A stretch of 64,000 nt of DNA from Actinomycetes bacterium (lineage in GTDB: Bacteria; Actinomycetota; Actinomycetes; Mycobacteriales; Mycobacteriaceae), in assembly GCA_023432405.1 (NCBI GenBank), contig JAEYUQ010000015.1:1-64000 (forward strand), in the 5' to 3' direction. The notes beneath the pieces are model-generated. The model was not told the DNA's origin. It did not search any database and saw only the letters and a list, made by a program, of their open reading frames with translations. Within the stretch, counting starts at the first letter, position 1. Every line of letters begins with the position of its first letter. Of the stretch, positions 41,125 to 49,168 are shown one piece after another. The position numbers and the translations under genes were made by a program.

Positions 41125-41571
41125 ATGAAAATTCTGGTACTGAATGGGCCAAATCTGGATCGCCTGGGTAAACGCCAGCCGGACATTTATGGCTCTACCA
41201 CGCTCAATGATGTGGAAACTATGCTTGCCCAACGCGCCGTGGAGCTTGGCTGCGAGGTGGAATGCCGCCAGTCTAATTCTGAAGCTGACCTTATCTCCTG
41301 GGTGCATGAGGCTGCGGATCACCAGTGGAGCGTCATCATCAACGCTGGAGGTCTGACTCATACCTCTGTGGCCCTTCGGGATGCTCTTGCTGAAGTGGCT
41401 GATGGGCCAGGTTTCATTGAGGTTCATATCTCGAACGTCCATGCCCGAGAGGGTTTCCGTCACCACAGCTACCTGTCTTCCATTGCTCGAGGTGTGATTG
41501 CGGGATTGGGGGTGTACGTCTACATAGCTGCCCTCGAATACTTCGCAGGTGACTATGCTGACAAGGGTTAA
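41125..41571 (+). CDS. aroQ: 3-dehydroquinate dehydratase, type II
   Basis: A 148-residue dodecameric-type dehydratase giving 3-dehydroshikimate. The active-site lid [16 protein letters not shown] holds the catalytic Arg and Tyr, [16 protein letters not shown] the Asn, and [18 protein letters not shown] the catalytic His. ATG 41125 follows AAGGGA. Together with aroE, aroC, aroK and aroB it leaves only the first step (DAHP synthase) and AroA to be found elsewhere. Confidence 0.96.
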   Translation: MKILVLNGPNLDRLGKRQPDIYGSTTLNDVETMLAQRAVELGCEVECRQSNSEADLISWVHEAADHQWSVIINAGGLTHTSVALRDALAEVADGPGFIEVHISNVHAREGFRHHSYLSSIARGVIAGLGVYVYIAALEYFAGDYADKG

Positions 41572-41595
41572 CTCTTCTCCCCGGGAGGTATTCAC

Positions 41596-42696
41596 ATGGC
41601 TCTTGCTGATACTCGCTACCAGAATCGACGCTGTGCCCTAGCAGCTCAGCTGGCAGCACAGCGCATTGATGAGCTTCTTGTCACTCATCCGGTTCATGTT
41701 CGTTATCTGTCTGGATTCACGGGAGATAACGGTGCCTTGAGTATCTCGAAGGAACTTGTGTTCACCATAGCCACTGATTCACGGTTTACAACCCAAGTGG
41801 CTGAGCAAGTCCCTGACCTTCCTGCCCTCATTGAGCGCAACTGCGCCCAGGCGCTTCTGTCGCAGATTGACAAACCTCGACGTGTTGGGTTTGAAGCGGA
41901 GTACCTGAGTATCTCTCAGTTTGATGCCCTCAATGAAGCAGCCGGAGAGGACGTTCAGCTGGTTCCTGTGAAAGGGCTTATCGAGCAACTCCGTCTTAGT
42001 AAGGACGCTCAGGAGCTCCAGGCCCTGCGTGATGTGGCCCAGATCGGGAATCAGGCTCTTCGAGAACTTATCGACGCCCAGGAACTAGCTGTGGGGCGCC
42101 GAGAAATTGAGGTTGCAGCAGATCTGGAGTACCGAATGCGAAAACTGGGCTCTGAGAAGCCTAGTTTTGACACCATCGTGGCCACCGGAGCAAACGGGGC
42201 TATGCCTCATCACACCGCCGATGACACCATTATTCGTCACGGGGACCTCGTCACAGTTGATTTTGGTGCCTCCATGAACGGGTACAACTCAGATATGACA
42301 CGCACTTTCGTTATGGGTGCTGCCGATAGCTTTTCCCAGGAGATCTACTCGGTGGTTCTCGAGGCCCAACGCGAGGCCATAGCTGCGGTGCGAGCAGGCG
42401 TGACAGGTAAAGACGTAGACCAGGCAGCTCGAGACATCATTGCTGACGCTGGTTATGGTGCGCACTACATCCATAGCACCGGGCATGGTGTGGGCATGGA
42501 AGTCCATGAAGGTCCTGCAGCCACGAGCTCCAGTGAAGATGTCCTGGCTGAAGGAATGACACTGACAGTAGAACCGGGTATTTACGTTCCGGGACGTGGG
42601 GGAGTTCGGATTGAAGATACCCTCATCATCACGGACACTGAACCGGAACTTATCACCCAGTACCCTAAGGAACTGATTGTCATAGATGGCTCATAG
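41596..42696 (+). CDS. pepQ: M24-family Xaa-Pro dipeptidase/aminopeptidase
   Basis: A 366-residue metallopeptidase with a creatinase-like N-terminal domain and a pita-bread catalytic domain. The five metal ligands are seen in VDFGASMNGYNSDMTRTF (two Asp), STGHGVGMEVHEGP (His), and TVEPGIYVPG and RIEDTLI (two Glu). It should cleave dipeptides or peptides with proline in the second position. The place before efp is conserved in many Gram-positives. ATG 41596 has GGGAGG upstream. Confidence 0.94.
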   Translation: MALADTRYQNRRCALAAQLAAQRIDELLVTHPVHVRYLSGFTGDNGALSISKELVFTIATDSRFTTQVAEQVPDLPALIERNCAQALLSQIDKPRRVGFEAEYLSISQFDALNEAAGEDVQLVPVKGLIEQLRLSKDAQELQALRDVAQIGNQALRELIDAQELAVGRREIEVAADLEYRMRKLGSEKPSFDTIVATGANGAMPHHTADDTIIRHGDLVTVDFGASMNGYNSDMTRTFVMGAADSFSQEIYSVVLEAQREAIAAVRAGVTGKDVDQAARDIIADAGYGAHYIHSTGHGVGMEVHEGPAATSSSEDVLAEGMTLTVEPGIYVPGRGGVRIEDTLIITDTEPELITQYPKELIVIDGS

Positions 42697-42801
42697 GCGC
42701 CCATCGCAGTTGTGCGGGTGGGGATGTTGTCATCTGCTACCCCAGGTAGTGTAACCTTTTCCAAGTTATTGATAGTTTCGCCAGATAAGGGAGATGCTCT
42801 A

Positions 42802-43368
42802 GTGGCAACCACCGCTGATTTTAAGAACGGCGTTGTTCTGAAGATTGACAACAAGCTTCAACAGATTGTTGAGTTCCAGCACGTCAAGCCCGGAAAAGGT
42901 CCGGCCTTTGTGCGTACCAAGTTGAAGGACGTCGTTACGGGGAAGGTTGTGGATAAGACCTTCAACGCAGGTGTCAAGGTGGAGATTGCCACAGTCGATC
43001 GTCGCGACATGACCTATCTGTACTTTGATGGAACCTCCTACGTGCTCATGGATGACAAGACCTTTGAGCAGGTGGAGTTGGCCCCAGAGAAGTTTGGGGA
43101 TTCGGCTCGCTTCCTCTTGGAGAATACCCACGTGGAAGTCTCTTTCAATGATGGTGAGCCGCTGTTCGCAGAGCTTCCGGTTTCCTTGGACCTTCGCATT
43201 GAGCACACAGATCCCGGTTTGCAGGGAGATCGTTCAACAGGTGGTACCAAGCCCGCAACCTTGGAGACAGGTGCCGAGATTCAGGTTCCTCTGTTTATTG
43301 AGACGGGGAATGTGGTCAAGGTGGATACTCGCGACGGTTCCTATCTCTCTCGTGTGTCCCAGTCCTAG
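42802..43368 (+). CDS. efp: Translation elongation factor P
   Basis: A 188-residue EF-P with three beta-barrel domains that relieves ribosome stalling at polyproline. The start [16 protein letters not shown] and the domain I loop [14 protein letters not shown] (tip Lys about 33) are clear; the loop is PGKGP, the actinobacterial subfamily reported to work without modification. GTG 42802 with AAGGGAG eight bases upstream gives the normal length, and the upstream in-frame part to 42712 is rejected. It sits between pepQ and nusB. Confidence 0.96.
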   Translation: MATTADFKNGVVLKIDNKLQQIVEFQHVKPGKGPAFVRTKLKDVVTGKVVDKTFNAGVKVEIATVDRRDMTYLYFDGTSYVLMDDKTFEQVELAPEKFGDSARFLLENTHVEVSFNDGEPLFAELPVSLDLRIEHTDPGLQGDRSTGGTKPATLETGAEIQVPLFIETGNVVKVDTRDGSYLSRVSQS

Positions 43369-43392
43369 TCCTTCGCTGCGTGCCACAGAGCT

Positions 43393-43920
43393 ATGACTGA
43401 CAAAAAGAATTACAAACGTCACGGAAGTCGATATGCCGCGCGCAGCCACGCAGTTCAGATACTGTACGAAGCTGAAGCTCGGGATACCGATCCCGTGGAA
43501 ATTATGGGTGAGCATTCTCACAGTTCTGCTGAGCCCAATGCCCCGGTGAGACCTGTGGCTGAGTACACCCGCAGCATTATTGAGGGTGTGGCAGTCCAGC
43601 TCAACCAGGTGGATCAGGTATTAGCAGCTCACCTCTCCGAGAACTGGACTTTAGACAGGCTTCCAGCCGTTGACAGAGCTGTGTTGCGTCTGTCTACCTG
43701 GGAACTGCTCTGCAACCCGGATGTACCCACACCCACCGCCGTGGTCGAAGGTGTGGAGCTGGCCTATCAGTTTTCAGGCCCCCAATCCAGCGCCTATGTC
43801 AATGGTGTTCTGGACAACATTGCTCAGGAATCGCGAGGTTCAGAGCATTCGCAGGGCGCAGAAGATTCGCAGGGCTTAGAAGAATCCCACGGCGCAGAGG
43901 ATTCGCAGGGCGCAGAATAA
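43393..43920 (+). CDS. nusB: Transcription antitermination factor NusB
   Basis: A 175-residue all-helical protein that binds boxA RNA with NusE (S10) for rRNA antitermination. The core starts at HGSRYAARSHAVQILYEAE and ends at the conserved SSAYVNGVLDNIAQE (about 130-145). The last 30 residues are not part of the family: they consist of a hexapeptide repeated four to five times (HSQGAE, DSQGLE, ESHGAE, DSQGAE). ATG 43393 has no strong Shine-Dalgarno sequence. It follows efp by 24 bases. Confidence 0.95.
   Translation: MTDKKNYKRHGSRYAARSHAVQILYEAEARDTDPVEIMGEHSHSSAEPNAPVRPVAEYTRSIIEGVAVQLNQVDQVLAAHLSENWTLDRLPAVDRAVLRLSTWELLCNPDVPTPTAVVEGVELAYQFSGPQSSAYVNGVLDNIAQESRGSEHSQGAEDSQGLEESHGAEDSQGAE
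43828..43917 (+). repeat. In-frame 18-bp tandem repeat at the 3' end of nusB
   Basis: Four consecutive 18-base units (43846-43863, 43864-43881, 43882-43899, 43900-43917) are closely similar; the last differs from the first by only a few bases. A degenerate fifth unit precedes them (43828-43845, ESRGSE). The unit length is a multiple of three, so copy-number change would keep the frame. The stop codon follows directly. Confidence 0.9.
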
Positions 43921-43946
43921 AGAGGCTGCGGGTTTAGCCAGTAGGT

Positions 43947-45035
43947 TTAGGGCAGCCGGTAGGTCCATGCATCATTCCCGTATTTCTCTGCCACTAGCTG
44001 CGTGGCCTGCGTTATTTCTTCCTCACTGAGTTCACTGCGGCGGGCGTCGTACCGGGAGACAAATGTCTGAATCAAGGAGTCAATAATCTCCTTGCGGGGC
44101 AGTCCCGTTTGACGGCTGAGGGGATCAACTCTCTTGTTGGCACTTCGTATTCCCTTGTCTGCCAGTTTCACCTTTCCCACACGGAGGACGTCGTTGAGTT
44201 TCTCTCCGTCGATGTCGTAGCACAGGCAAATGTGGTGAACAAATGCCTTATGGGTTCTCTTTTGAGCTGCGCCTCCAAGCTTGCCCTTGTCGGAGGTGAT
44301 GTCGTTGAGTGGTACGTACCAGGCGTTGACGCCGAGGTGTTGAAGCCCCACGATCACCCAGCGATCAATGTACTCATAGGCATCTCCGTAGGTGAGTCCG
44401 TCTACCAAGCTCAGAGGGGCAACCAGGGAATAGGTGATCGTGTTATCGCCATCCATGAGCATGGTTCCGCCCCCAGTCATCCGGCGAACCAGCGTCATTC
44501 CGCGTCGTTGAAGAGCCTCCACATTAACCTCATTCTTCACCGATTGGAAAACCCCAAGGAGAGCGTTGGACTCCGTGCCCCAATCCCAAAAGCGCACTGT
44601 AGAGCCGCGCTGTCCAGATTCCACCTGTTTGAGAAGAGTCTCATCGAGGGCAATGTTCATAGCCATACTGAAGGTTCGAGGATAGATGACATCCCAGGTG
44701 AAGTCGGTGAAGTCGGTAGCGTCAACCACCGCTCTGCGCACAACACTAGCGACGTCGTGAAGTGTGAAGCCGTCGAGCATGAGATCAGGGAACTCCTCGA
44801 GGGCATGGTGGAGTCGTGCTTCTAAAGCAGAGACGTCTTCGCTGATTGAAGCACCTACAAGGGCGGGGCCGAGAACCTCAAAGGCCTCATCGGGGTCAAG
44901 AAAAAAATCACCGGAAATGGTGACCTTGGTGAGGTGATTCTGGGAGGTTTCTACATCTGCAACAACAAGTTTGCCCCCAGGAATTTTGGATTCGAAATGA
45001 TGGCTTCGGGGGCCTGTAGTGGAGGATGTGGTCAT
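43947..45035 (-). CDS. lplA: Lipoate-protein ligase with N-terminal accessory domain
   Basis: A 362-residue enzyme that attaches lipoate to 2-oxoacid dehydrogenase and GcvH proteins. The catalytic domain (about 120-345) has VRRMTGGGTMLMDGDNTITY, equivalent to the RRxxGGGxVxxD motif, and the lipoyl-AMP Lys in DKGKLGGAAQKR. The first 100 residues (KVTISGDFFLDPDEAFEVLG...) resemble the small accessory domain that sits at the C-terminus of E. coli LplA, so the order is swapped. The start is ATG 45035, seven bases after a TACTCT element. The gene converges with nusB. Confidence 0.87.
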   Translation of the reverse strand: MTTSSTTGPRSHHFESKIPGGKLVVADVETSQNHLTKVTISGDFFLDPDEAFEVLGPALVGASISEDVSALEARLHHALEEFPDLMLDGFTLHDVASVVRRAVVDATDFTDFTWDVIYPRTFSMAMNIALDETLLKQVESGQRGSTVRFWDWGTESNALLGVFQSVKNEVNVEALQRRGMTLVRRMTGGGTMLMDGDNTITYSLVAPLSLVDGLTYGDAYEYIDRWVIVGLQHLGVNAWYVPLNDITSDKGKLGGAAQKRTHKAFVHHICLCYDIDGEKLNDVLRVGKVKLADKGIRSANKRVDPLSRQTGLPRKEIIDSLIQTFVSRYDARRSELSEEEITQATQLVAEKYGNDAWTYRLP

Positions 45036-45048
45036 GGGCGAAAGAGTA
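45036..45048 (-). promoter_or_regulatory. Leaderless promoter of lplA
   Basis: On the minus strand TACTCT (45048-45043) is followed by seven bases and the ATG at 45035. No Shine-Dalgarno sequence is present. Confidence 0.6.
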
Positions 45049-45089
45049 CCAATACGTTGAAAGAGTCCACTGGGAGGGTGGGTTGTGAC

Positions 45090-45617
45090 TTAGGAGTTCC
45101 CCTGAGGAGGTGACGCAACAAGGCGCTCAAGCTCAACCACCATAGCGTCAAGGGTGCGATCAAGACCTGCTAGGGCGCGGTTGAGGGCTGCAGAAAGTTG
45201 GAACGCCGTTAGGCCTGGCCCCACGGGAATCTCGTGTTCCACACGGAGAACCACGGATGGGCTTGAGGCCTGTGGGGACGAGGGCACCTTAGGTGTAGGG
45301 CTGTTGAGATGAAGTATGGCAGCCCGTGCTCCTGGATCGGCAGAATTAACGGAGTTGGCGGCCATGATAGCCGGAAAATCAGAGCCAGGTGTGAAGGCGT
45401 CGAGAACGAGATCTACCCGCACGATGATACTGGTGCCTACCATGACGAAGTGACAGACGAGATCGTCATACTCAGCCGTGATTACTCGGTTGGGGGCAGT
45501 GGGGGATAGTGGGAGCCCAGTATCTTCAGTCTCGGCCACCTGGGGATGAAGCCCATGGTCGCGCAATTGCTGGAGCAGTTGGGCTTCGCTCATGGGGGAA
45601 AGCTGCCAGTTAGACAT
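45090..45617 (-). CDS. YbjN-like protein 2
   Basis: A 175-residue cytosolic protein of the YbjN/type III secretion chaperone-like fold common in actinobacteria, recognised from the pattern LSPMSEAQLLQQLRDHGLHPQVAE followed by a beta-rich middle and a C-terminal helix (LNRALAGLDRTLDAMVVELERL). Function is unknown. The start ATG lies inside the end of YbjN-like gene 1 (eight-base overlap), so the two are coupled. The frame is open to 45764, but that extension overlaps the neighbour extensively and is rejected. Confidence 0.75.
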   Translation of the reverse strand: MSNWQLSPMSEAQLLQQLRDHGLHPQVAETEDTGLPLSPTAPNRVITAEYDDLVCHFVMVGTSIIVRVDLVLDAFTPGSDFPAIMAANSVNSADPGARAAILHLNSPTPKVPSSPQASSPSVVLRVEHEIPVGPGLTAFQLSAALNRALAGLDRTLDAMVVELERLVASPPQGNS

Positions 45618-46089
45618 GAGATTCCTTCCAGGTGACGGCCTGAGGAAAAACCTTTTCCACAGACGCGAAAGCATCCAAGACACCAGCGTAAGTATCCACG
45701 AGAAATGCTCCCAATTGGTGACGGCTGGCACCCTTCGAGATAAGAAGAGTTCGCCGGGCAGCAATGGTGTAGCTGGGGTTGGCGCTGCCCGCGGGCTGAG
45801 TGGACATCAAGGTCACTGTGGGATAGGTGTGTTCCTTATTCCAGGTGTTGCAGCTCAGCAAGGCTGTTACAGCATCGGCGGCAGCCAATGTTCCACGCCA
45901 CAATCCATGAGCTGTCAGAACACCGTCTAAGAGTGAGAAACGCAGAGCAGTGTTCGGAGCGCCAGTCTCCACAATCTGCGGTTTTACAAGGTACTCCAGG
46001 CCTTCTGCATCCAAGATTTCCGTCAGGCGCTCCACGGTTACCGGCAGAATAGGGCTTTCCGGCAGCGGCGGTGTCGTTGAGGTAGTCAC
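45610..46089 (-). CDS. YbjN-like protein 1
   Basis: A 159-residue protein of the same general type: LPVTVERLTEILDAEGLEYLV opens an alpha/beta sandwich that ends in helices (GASRHQLGAFLVDTYAGVLDAF). No enzymatic residues stand out. GTG 46089 is preceded by AGGGG and by a TAAGCT element seven bases upstream, so its mRNA may be leaderless. It is divergent from pyrR and is the first gene of a two-gene unit with YbjN-like 2. Confidence 0.75.
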   Translation of the reverse strand: MTTSTTPPLPESPILPVTVERLTEILDAEGLEYLVKPQIVETGAPNTALRFSLLDGVLTAHGLWRGTLAAADAVTALLSCNTWNKEHTYPTVTLMSTQPAGSANPSYTIAARRTLLISKGASRHQLGAFLVDTYAGVLDAFASVEKVFPQAVTWKESHV

Positions 46090-46102
46090 CCCTGTGAGCT
46101 TA
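46090..46102 (-). promoter_or_regulatory. Promoter of the YbjN-like pair
   Basis: On the minus strand TAAGCT (46102-46097) is followed by seven bases (CACAGGG) and the GTG at 46089. The spacing matches other leaderless starts here, although AGGG could also serve as a weak ribosome binding site on a longer mRNA. Confidence 0.5.
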
Positions 46103-46152
46103 GCGAGCGCACTTTTGAGAGGAGAAAGGGCGTCGTTAAGGAAGAAAGGCGT

Positions 46153-46160
46153 GCTAGGGT
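46153..46160 (+). promoter_or_regulatory. Promoter of the pyr operon (extended -10)
   Basis: TGCTAGGGT gives a TG-extended -10 with hexamer TAGGGT at 46155-46160, predicting transcription near 46167 and a leader of about 55 nt ahead of pyrR. No strong -35 is seen. Confidence 0.55.
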
Positions 46161-46180
46161 GAAGTGCGGAATCAATGGAC

Positions 46181-46217
46181 TTTCTTTAAGTACCGCACAG
46201 AGAGGCGGGGAAGGAGG
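46181..46217 (+). promoter_or_regulatory. PyrR-binding RNA element in the pyrR leader
   Basis: The segment CTTTAAG ... CCGCACAGAGAGGCGG ... AAGGAGG reproduces the PyrR binding loop known from Bacillus attenuators: upper stem CCGC/GCGG, loop containing CAGAGAGG, and a lower stem formed by CTT with AAG. The element ends in the pyrR Shine-Dalgarno sequence (AAGGAGG, 46211-46217), so PyrR bound with UMP or UTP should block translation, as reported for mycobacteria. An upstream GTGCGG (46164-46169) can pair with CCGCAC (46193-46198) and would compete with the hairpin. Confidence 0.8.
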
Positions 46218-46222
46218 TCACG

Positions 46223-46795
46223 ATGAGCGAAGCTGATACCGCTATAAGCAGTGTAGAGATTGTGGACTCTGCTGCTGTAGGGCGAATCATCTCGCGTATC
46301 GCGCACCAGATAATTGAGAACACCGCGCTGGATGCCGAGGCTGCCGATCACGTTCTTCTCTTGGGGATTCCCTCGGGGGGAGTACCGCTGGCTACACGCT
46401 TGGCGAACAAAATTGGGGAATTTACCGGGGTCACACCCCCAACAGGCGCGCTGGACATCACCCTTTACCGAGACGATCTTCGGAATAACCCCCACCGCGC
46501 ACTGCGCCCTACCACTATTCCTCGCAGCGGAATTGATGGGAAAATTGTTGTCCTTGTGGATGACGTGCTCTACTCCGGGAGAACCATTCGGGCAGCCCTG
46601 GATGCTCTCCGCGATATTGGCCGCCCTGAGCAGGTGCAACTTGCTGTGCTAGTGGATCGCGGCCACCGCCAGTTACCCATCCGCGCTGATTATGTGGGGA
46701 AGAATTTGCCCACCGCGCGCAATGAAGATGTGCGCGTATTGGTGAAGGAGATTGACGGACAAGACTCCGTGACGCTGACGAGAGGAAAGTGGTAG
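46223..46795 (+). CDS. pyrR: PyrR bifunctional pyr operon regulator/uracil phosphoribosyltransferase
   Basis: A 190-residue type I phosphoribosyltransferase-fold protein that binds pyr mRNA when UMP/UTP is high. The PRPP loop is [18 protein letters not shown] (about 108-125), and RNA-binding basic residues such as [10 protein letters not shown] and [19 protein letters not shown] match the family. ATG 46223 is five bases after AAGGAGG. It is the first gene of the pyr operon and is controlled by the RNA element just upstream. Confidence 0.96.
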   Translation: MSEADTAISSVEIVDSAAVGRIISRIAHQIIENTALDAEAADHVLLLGIPSGGVPLATRLANKIGEFTGVTPPTGALDITLYRDDLRNNPHRALRPTTIPRSGIDGKIVVLVDDVLYSGRTIRAALDALRDIGRPEQVQLAVLVDRGHRQLPIRADYVGKNLPTARNEDVRVLVKEIDGQDSVTLTRGKW

Positions 46796-46800
46796 AGAAT

Positions 46801-47742
46801 ATGAAACACCTTTTGTCTATCGCGGATCTTTCCAAAGACGAGATCATCGGCCTTATGGATGAAGCTGACCGCTTTCGGGAGGCCTTGGAAAACCGTGAGA
46901 TTAAAAAGCTCCCCACTTTGAGGGGGCGCACTGTGTTCACGTTGTTCTATGAAAATTCCACGAGGACACGGTCTTCTTTTGAAACCGCTGGCAAATGGAT
47001 GAGCGCGGATGTCATTAACATTTCCGCATCCAGTTCTTCGGTGGCCAAAGGTGAATCACTCCAGGATACGGGGCTGACCTTGAGTGCCGTGGGCGCGGAT
47101 GCCATCATCATGCGGCATCCTTCCTCGGGCGCCCCAGAGCTCTTGGCTGAGTGGGTGGCACCTCAAGGGGTGGGTCCTAGCGTGATTAATGCCGGTGACG
47201 GTGCGCACCAACACCCCACCCAAGCCCTTCTCGACGCCGTGACTATGCGTCAGCGCCTTGGGCGTATTGAGGGGCGCAAAGTGGTGATTGTGGGGGATTG
47301 CCTCCACTCCCGCGTGGTGCGCTCCAATGTTGATCTGCTCACCACTTTAGGCGCCGAAGTTGTGCTGGTAGCCCCGCCTACTCTCATGCCCTTCGGTGCT
47401 GACACCTGGCCAGTGAGGGTGACACAGGACTTCGATGCTGAAATCCCAGACGCTGATGTGGTGATGATGCTGCGCGTTCAAGCTGAGCGTATGCATGGAG
47501 GGTTCTTCCCCTCTCACCGGGAATACGCTGCTCTGTACGGGCTATCCGTACAGCGTGAACGCAGGATGAAAGCCGATGCCATTGTGATGCACCCAGGGCC
47601 CATGTTGCGTGGTATGGAGATTAACTACTCAGTGGCAGATGCCCCCCGCACCGCTGTTCTTCAGCAAGTATCCAATGGGGTTCACGTGCGCATGGCTGTG
47701 CTCTTTACCCTCATTGCCGGCACTGACACCCCAGGGTTCTAG
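46801..47742 (+). CDS. pyrB: Aspartate carbamoyltransferase catalytic subunit
   Basis: A 313-residue enzyme joining carbamoyl phosphate and aspartate. Carbamoyl phosphate contacts are in [13 protein letters not shown] (about 48-60) and [19 protein letters not shown] and the aspartate-binding MLRVQAER follow. ATG 46801 comes five bases after the pyrR stop; GTG 46789 is a less likely start. The last residues TDTPGF are usual. No regulatory PyrI gene is present. Confidence 0.96.
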   Translation: MKHLLSIADLSKDEIIGLMDEADRFREALENREIKKLPTLRGRTVFTLFYENSTRTRSSFETAGKWMSADVINISASSSSVAKGESLQDTGLTLSAVGADAIIMRHPSSGAPELLAEWVAPQGVGPSVINAGDGAHQHPTQALLDAVTMRQRLGRIEGRKVVIVGDCLHSRVVRSNVDLLTTLGAEVVLVAPPTLMPFGADTWPVRVTQDFDAEIPDADVVMMLRVQAERMHGGFFPSHREYAALYGLSVQRERRMKADAIVMHPGPMLRGMEINYSVADAPRTAVLQQVSNGVHVRMAVLFTLIAGTDTPGF

Positions 47743-47756
47743 GAGTGGAGAAAAGG

Positions 47757-49085
47757 ATGTCTGATAACAACGCATATCCAGAGACCGGAGTTTTGGCTCC
47801 CGCACCTCAGGATTCCCTGCTTATTACCAATGCTCGTCTTTATGGTGAAGGCGAGCCCGTTAATCTTCTTATTACCAACGGAGTTATTGCAGGCCTCGAT
47901 GTTCCCGCTGACACGAAGGCCGAGCGTTACCTGGATGCTGCAGGTCAGGTCCTTCTTCCGGGGCTTGTAGATATGCACGTTCACCTGCGAGAACCCGGGC
48001 GTGAAGATACCGAAACCATTGAGACGGGCTCACGGGCGGCAGCTCGAGGTGGATTCACTGCTGTATTTACTATGGCTAATACCCAGCCTGTGACCGATCA
48101 ACCCGTTATTGCTGAAGGCGTGTGGCTGAAGAGCCAGGATATTGGGCTGTGTGATGTTCACCCGGTGGGCTCCATCACCCAAGGCTTAGCAGGAGAAAAG
48201 CTCACCGAGATGGGCATGATGGCTCAGAGTGCTGCCAAAGTGCGGATGTTCTCTGATGACGGCAAGGGTGTGGATAATCCACGCCTTATGCGCCGAGCAG
48301 TGGAATATGCCGCTGGCTTAGACGTGCTTCTGGCTGAGCACTGCGAAGATCCGCGCCTGACTGAGGGTTCTGAAGCTCATGAAGGGCCTACTGCCGCTCG
48401 GCTTGGGTTGCGGGGATGGCCGCGTGTAGCAGAAGAGTCTATGGCCGCTAGAGATGCCATTTTGGCACGTGATTATAAAGGTCGGATCCATATTTGCCAC
48501 GCATCCACAGCCGGTACTGTCAGTTTGCTGCGGTGGGCAAAGGAGCAAGGAATTCCCGTCACGGCGGAAGTCACCCCTCACCACCTCCTTCTGACCGATA
48601 GCAAGCTTGAAACCTTCAGCGGTATTTTTAAGGTCAATCCTCCTTTGCGTGAAGAAAGCGACACCCAGGTGTTACGCCAAGCCCTTCTCGACGGCGTGAT
48701 TGACTGTGTGGCCACAGATCATGCGCCGCATGGCTCTGAGGAGAAGTGCGTTGAGTTCGAGCACGCCCGTCCTGGAATGCTTGGCCTGGAGACCTCCCTT
48801 GCTATCATCGCTGAGCTCTTCGTTAAGACTGGATTGGCGGACTGGCGTTGGGTGGCAAAGGTGATGAGCCAGCGTCCTGCCGAGATTACTCATCTTCCTG
48901 GGCACGGGCGTCCGATTGCCGTCGGGGAGCCAGCCAATCTGTGTGTGGTGGATACTAATCACCCGTGGGTTGTGCATGGTGAGGACCTGGCCAGTAAAGC
49001 CACCAACACTCCCTACGAGCACATGGAATTTACCACCAAGGTGACAGCAACTATTCTTCGCGGAAAAATTACTCACCAGCTCTAG
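47757..49085 (+). CDS. pyrC: Dihydroorotase
   Basis: A 442-residue amidohydrolase of the type I (multifunctional-like) class cyclising carbamoyl aspartate. Metal ligands are seen in [10 protein letters not shown] (about 61-70), [20 protein letters not shown] and the Asp in [12 protein letters not shown] 47757 follows GGAGAAAAGG. It is 14 bases after pyrB and is followed by a hairpin and carA. Confidence 0.95.
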   Translation: MSDNNAYPETGVLAPAPQDSLLITNARLYGEGEPVNLLITNGVIAGLDVPADTKAERYLDAAGQVLLPGLVDMHVHLREPGREDTETIETGSRAAARGGFTAVFTMANTQPVTDQPVIAEGVWLKSQDIGLCDVHPVGSITQGLAGEKLTEMGMMAQSAAKVRMFSDDGKGVDNPRLMRRAVEYAAGLDVLLAEHCEDPRLTEGSEAHEGPTAARLGLRGWPRVAEESMAARDAILARDYKGRIHICHASTAGTVSLLRWAKEQGIPVTAEVTPHHLLLTDSKLETFSGIFKVNPPLREESDTQVLRQALLDGVIDCVATDHAPHGSEEKCVEFEHARPGMLGLETSLAIIAELFVKTGLADWRWVAKVMSQRPAEITHLPGHGRPIAVGEPANLCVVDTNHPWVVHGEDLASKATNTPYEHMEFTTKVTATILRGKITHQL

Positions 49086-49105
49086 GGCTCATCCGCTACC
49101 TTGCG

Positions 49106-49127
49106 GCCAGCCGCTGTGCGGCTTGGC
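49106..49127 (+). promoter_or_regulatory. Hairpin between pyrC and carA
   Basis: GCCAGCCGC (49106-49114) pairs with GCGGCTTGGC (49118-49127) with one bulged base and a three-base loop. There is no T run and no PyrR loop consensus. It may be an mRNA processing or stability element inside the operon. Confidence 0.45.
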
Positions 49128-49168
49128 TGAGCGAATTTGAAGAAGCACAACAGAAAGCACATATAACC

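Noticed and set aside
42743..42760. DtxR-like sequence AGGTAGTGTAACCT upstream of efp
   Set aside because: The arms resemble the iron-box halves, but the site is one base short of the DtxR consensus spacing, and efp is not an expected iron-regulated gene.
43924..43957. GGCTGC/GCAGCC hairpin between nusB and lplA as a terminator
   Set aside because: The stem is only six bases with a 22-base loop, and no T run follows on either strand.
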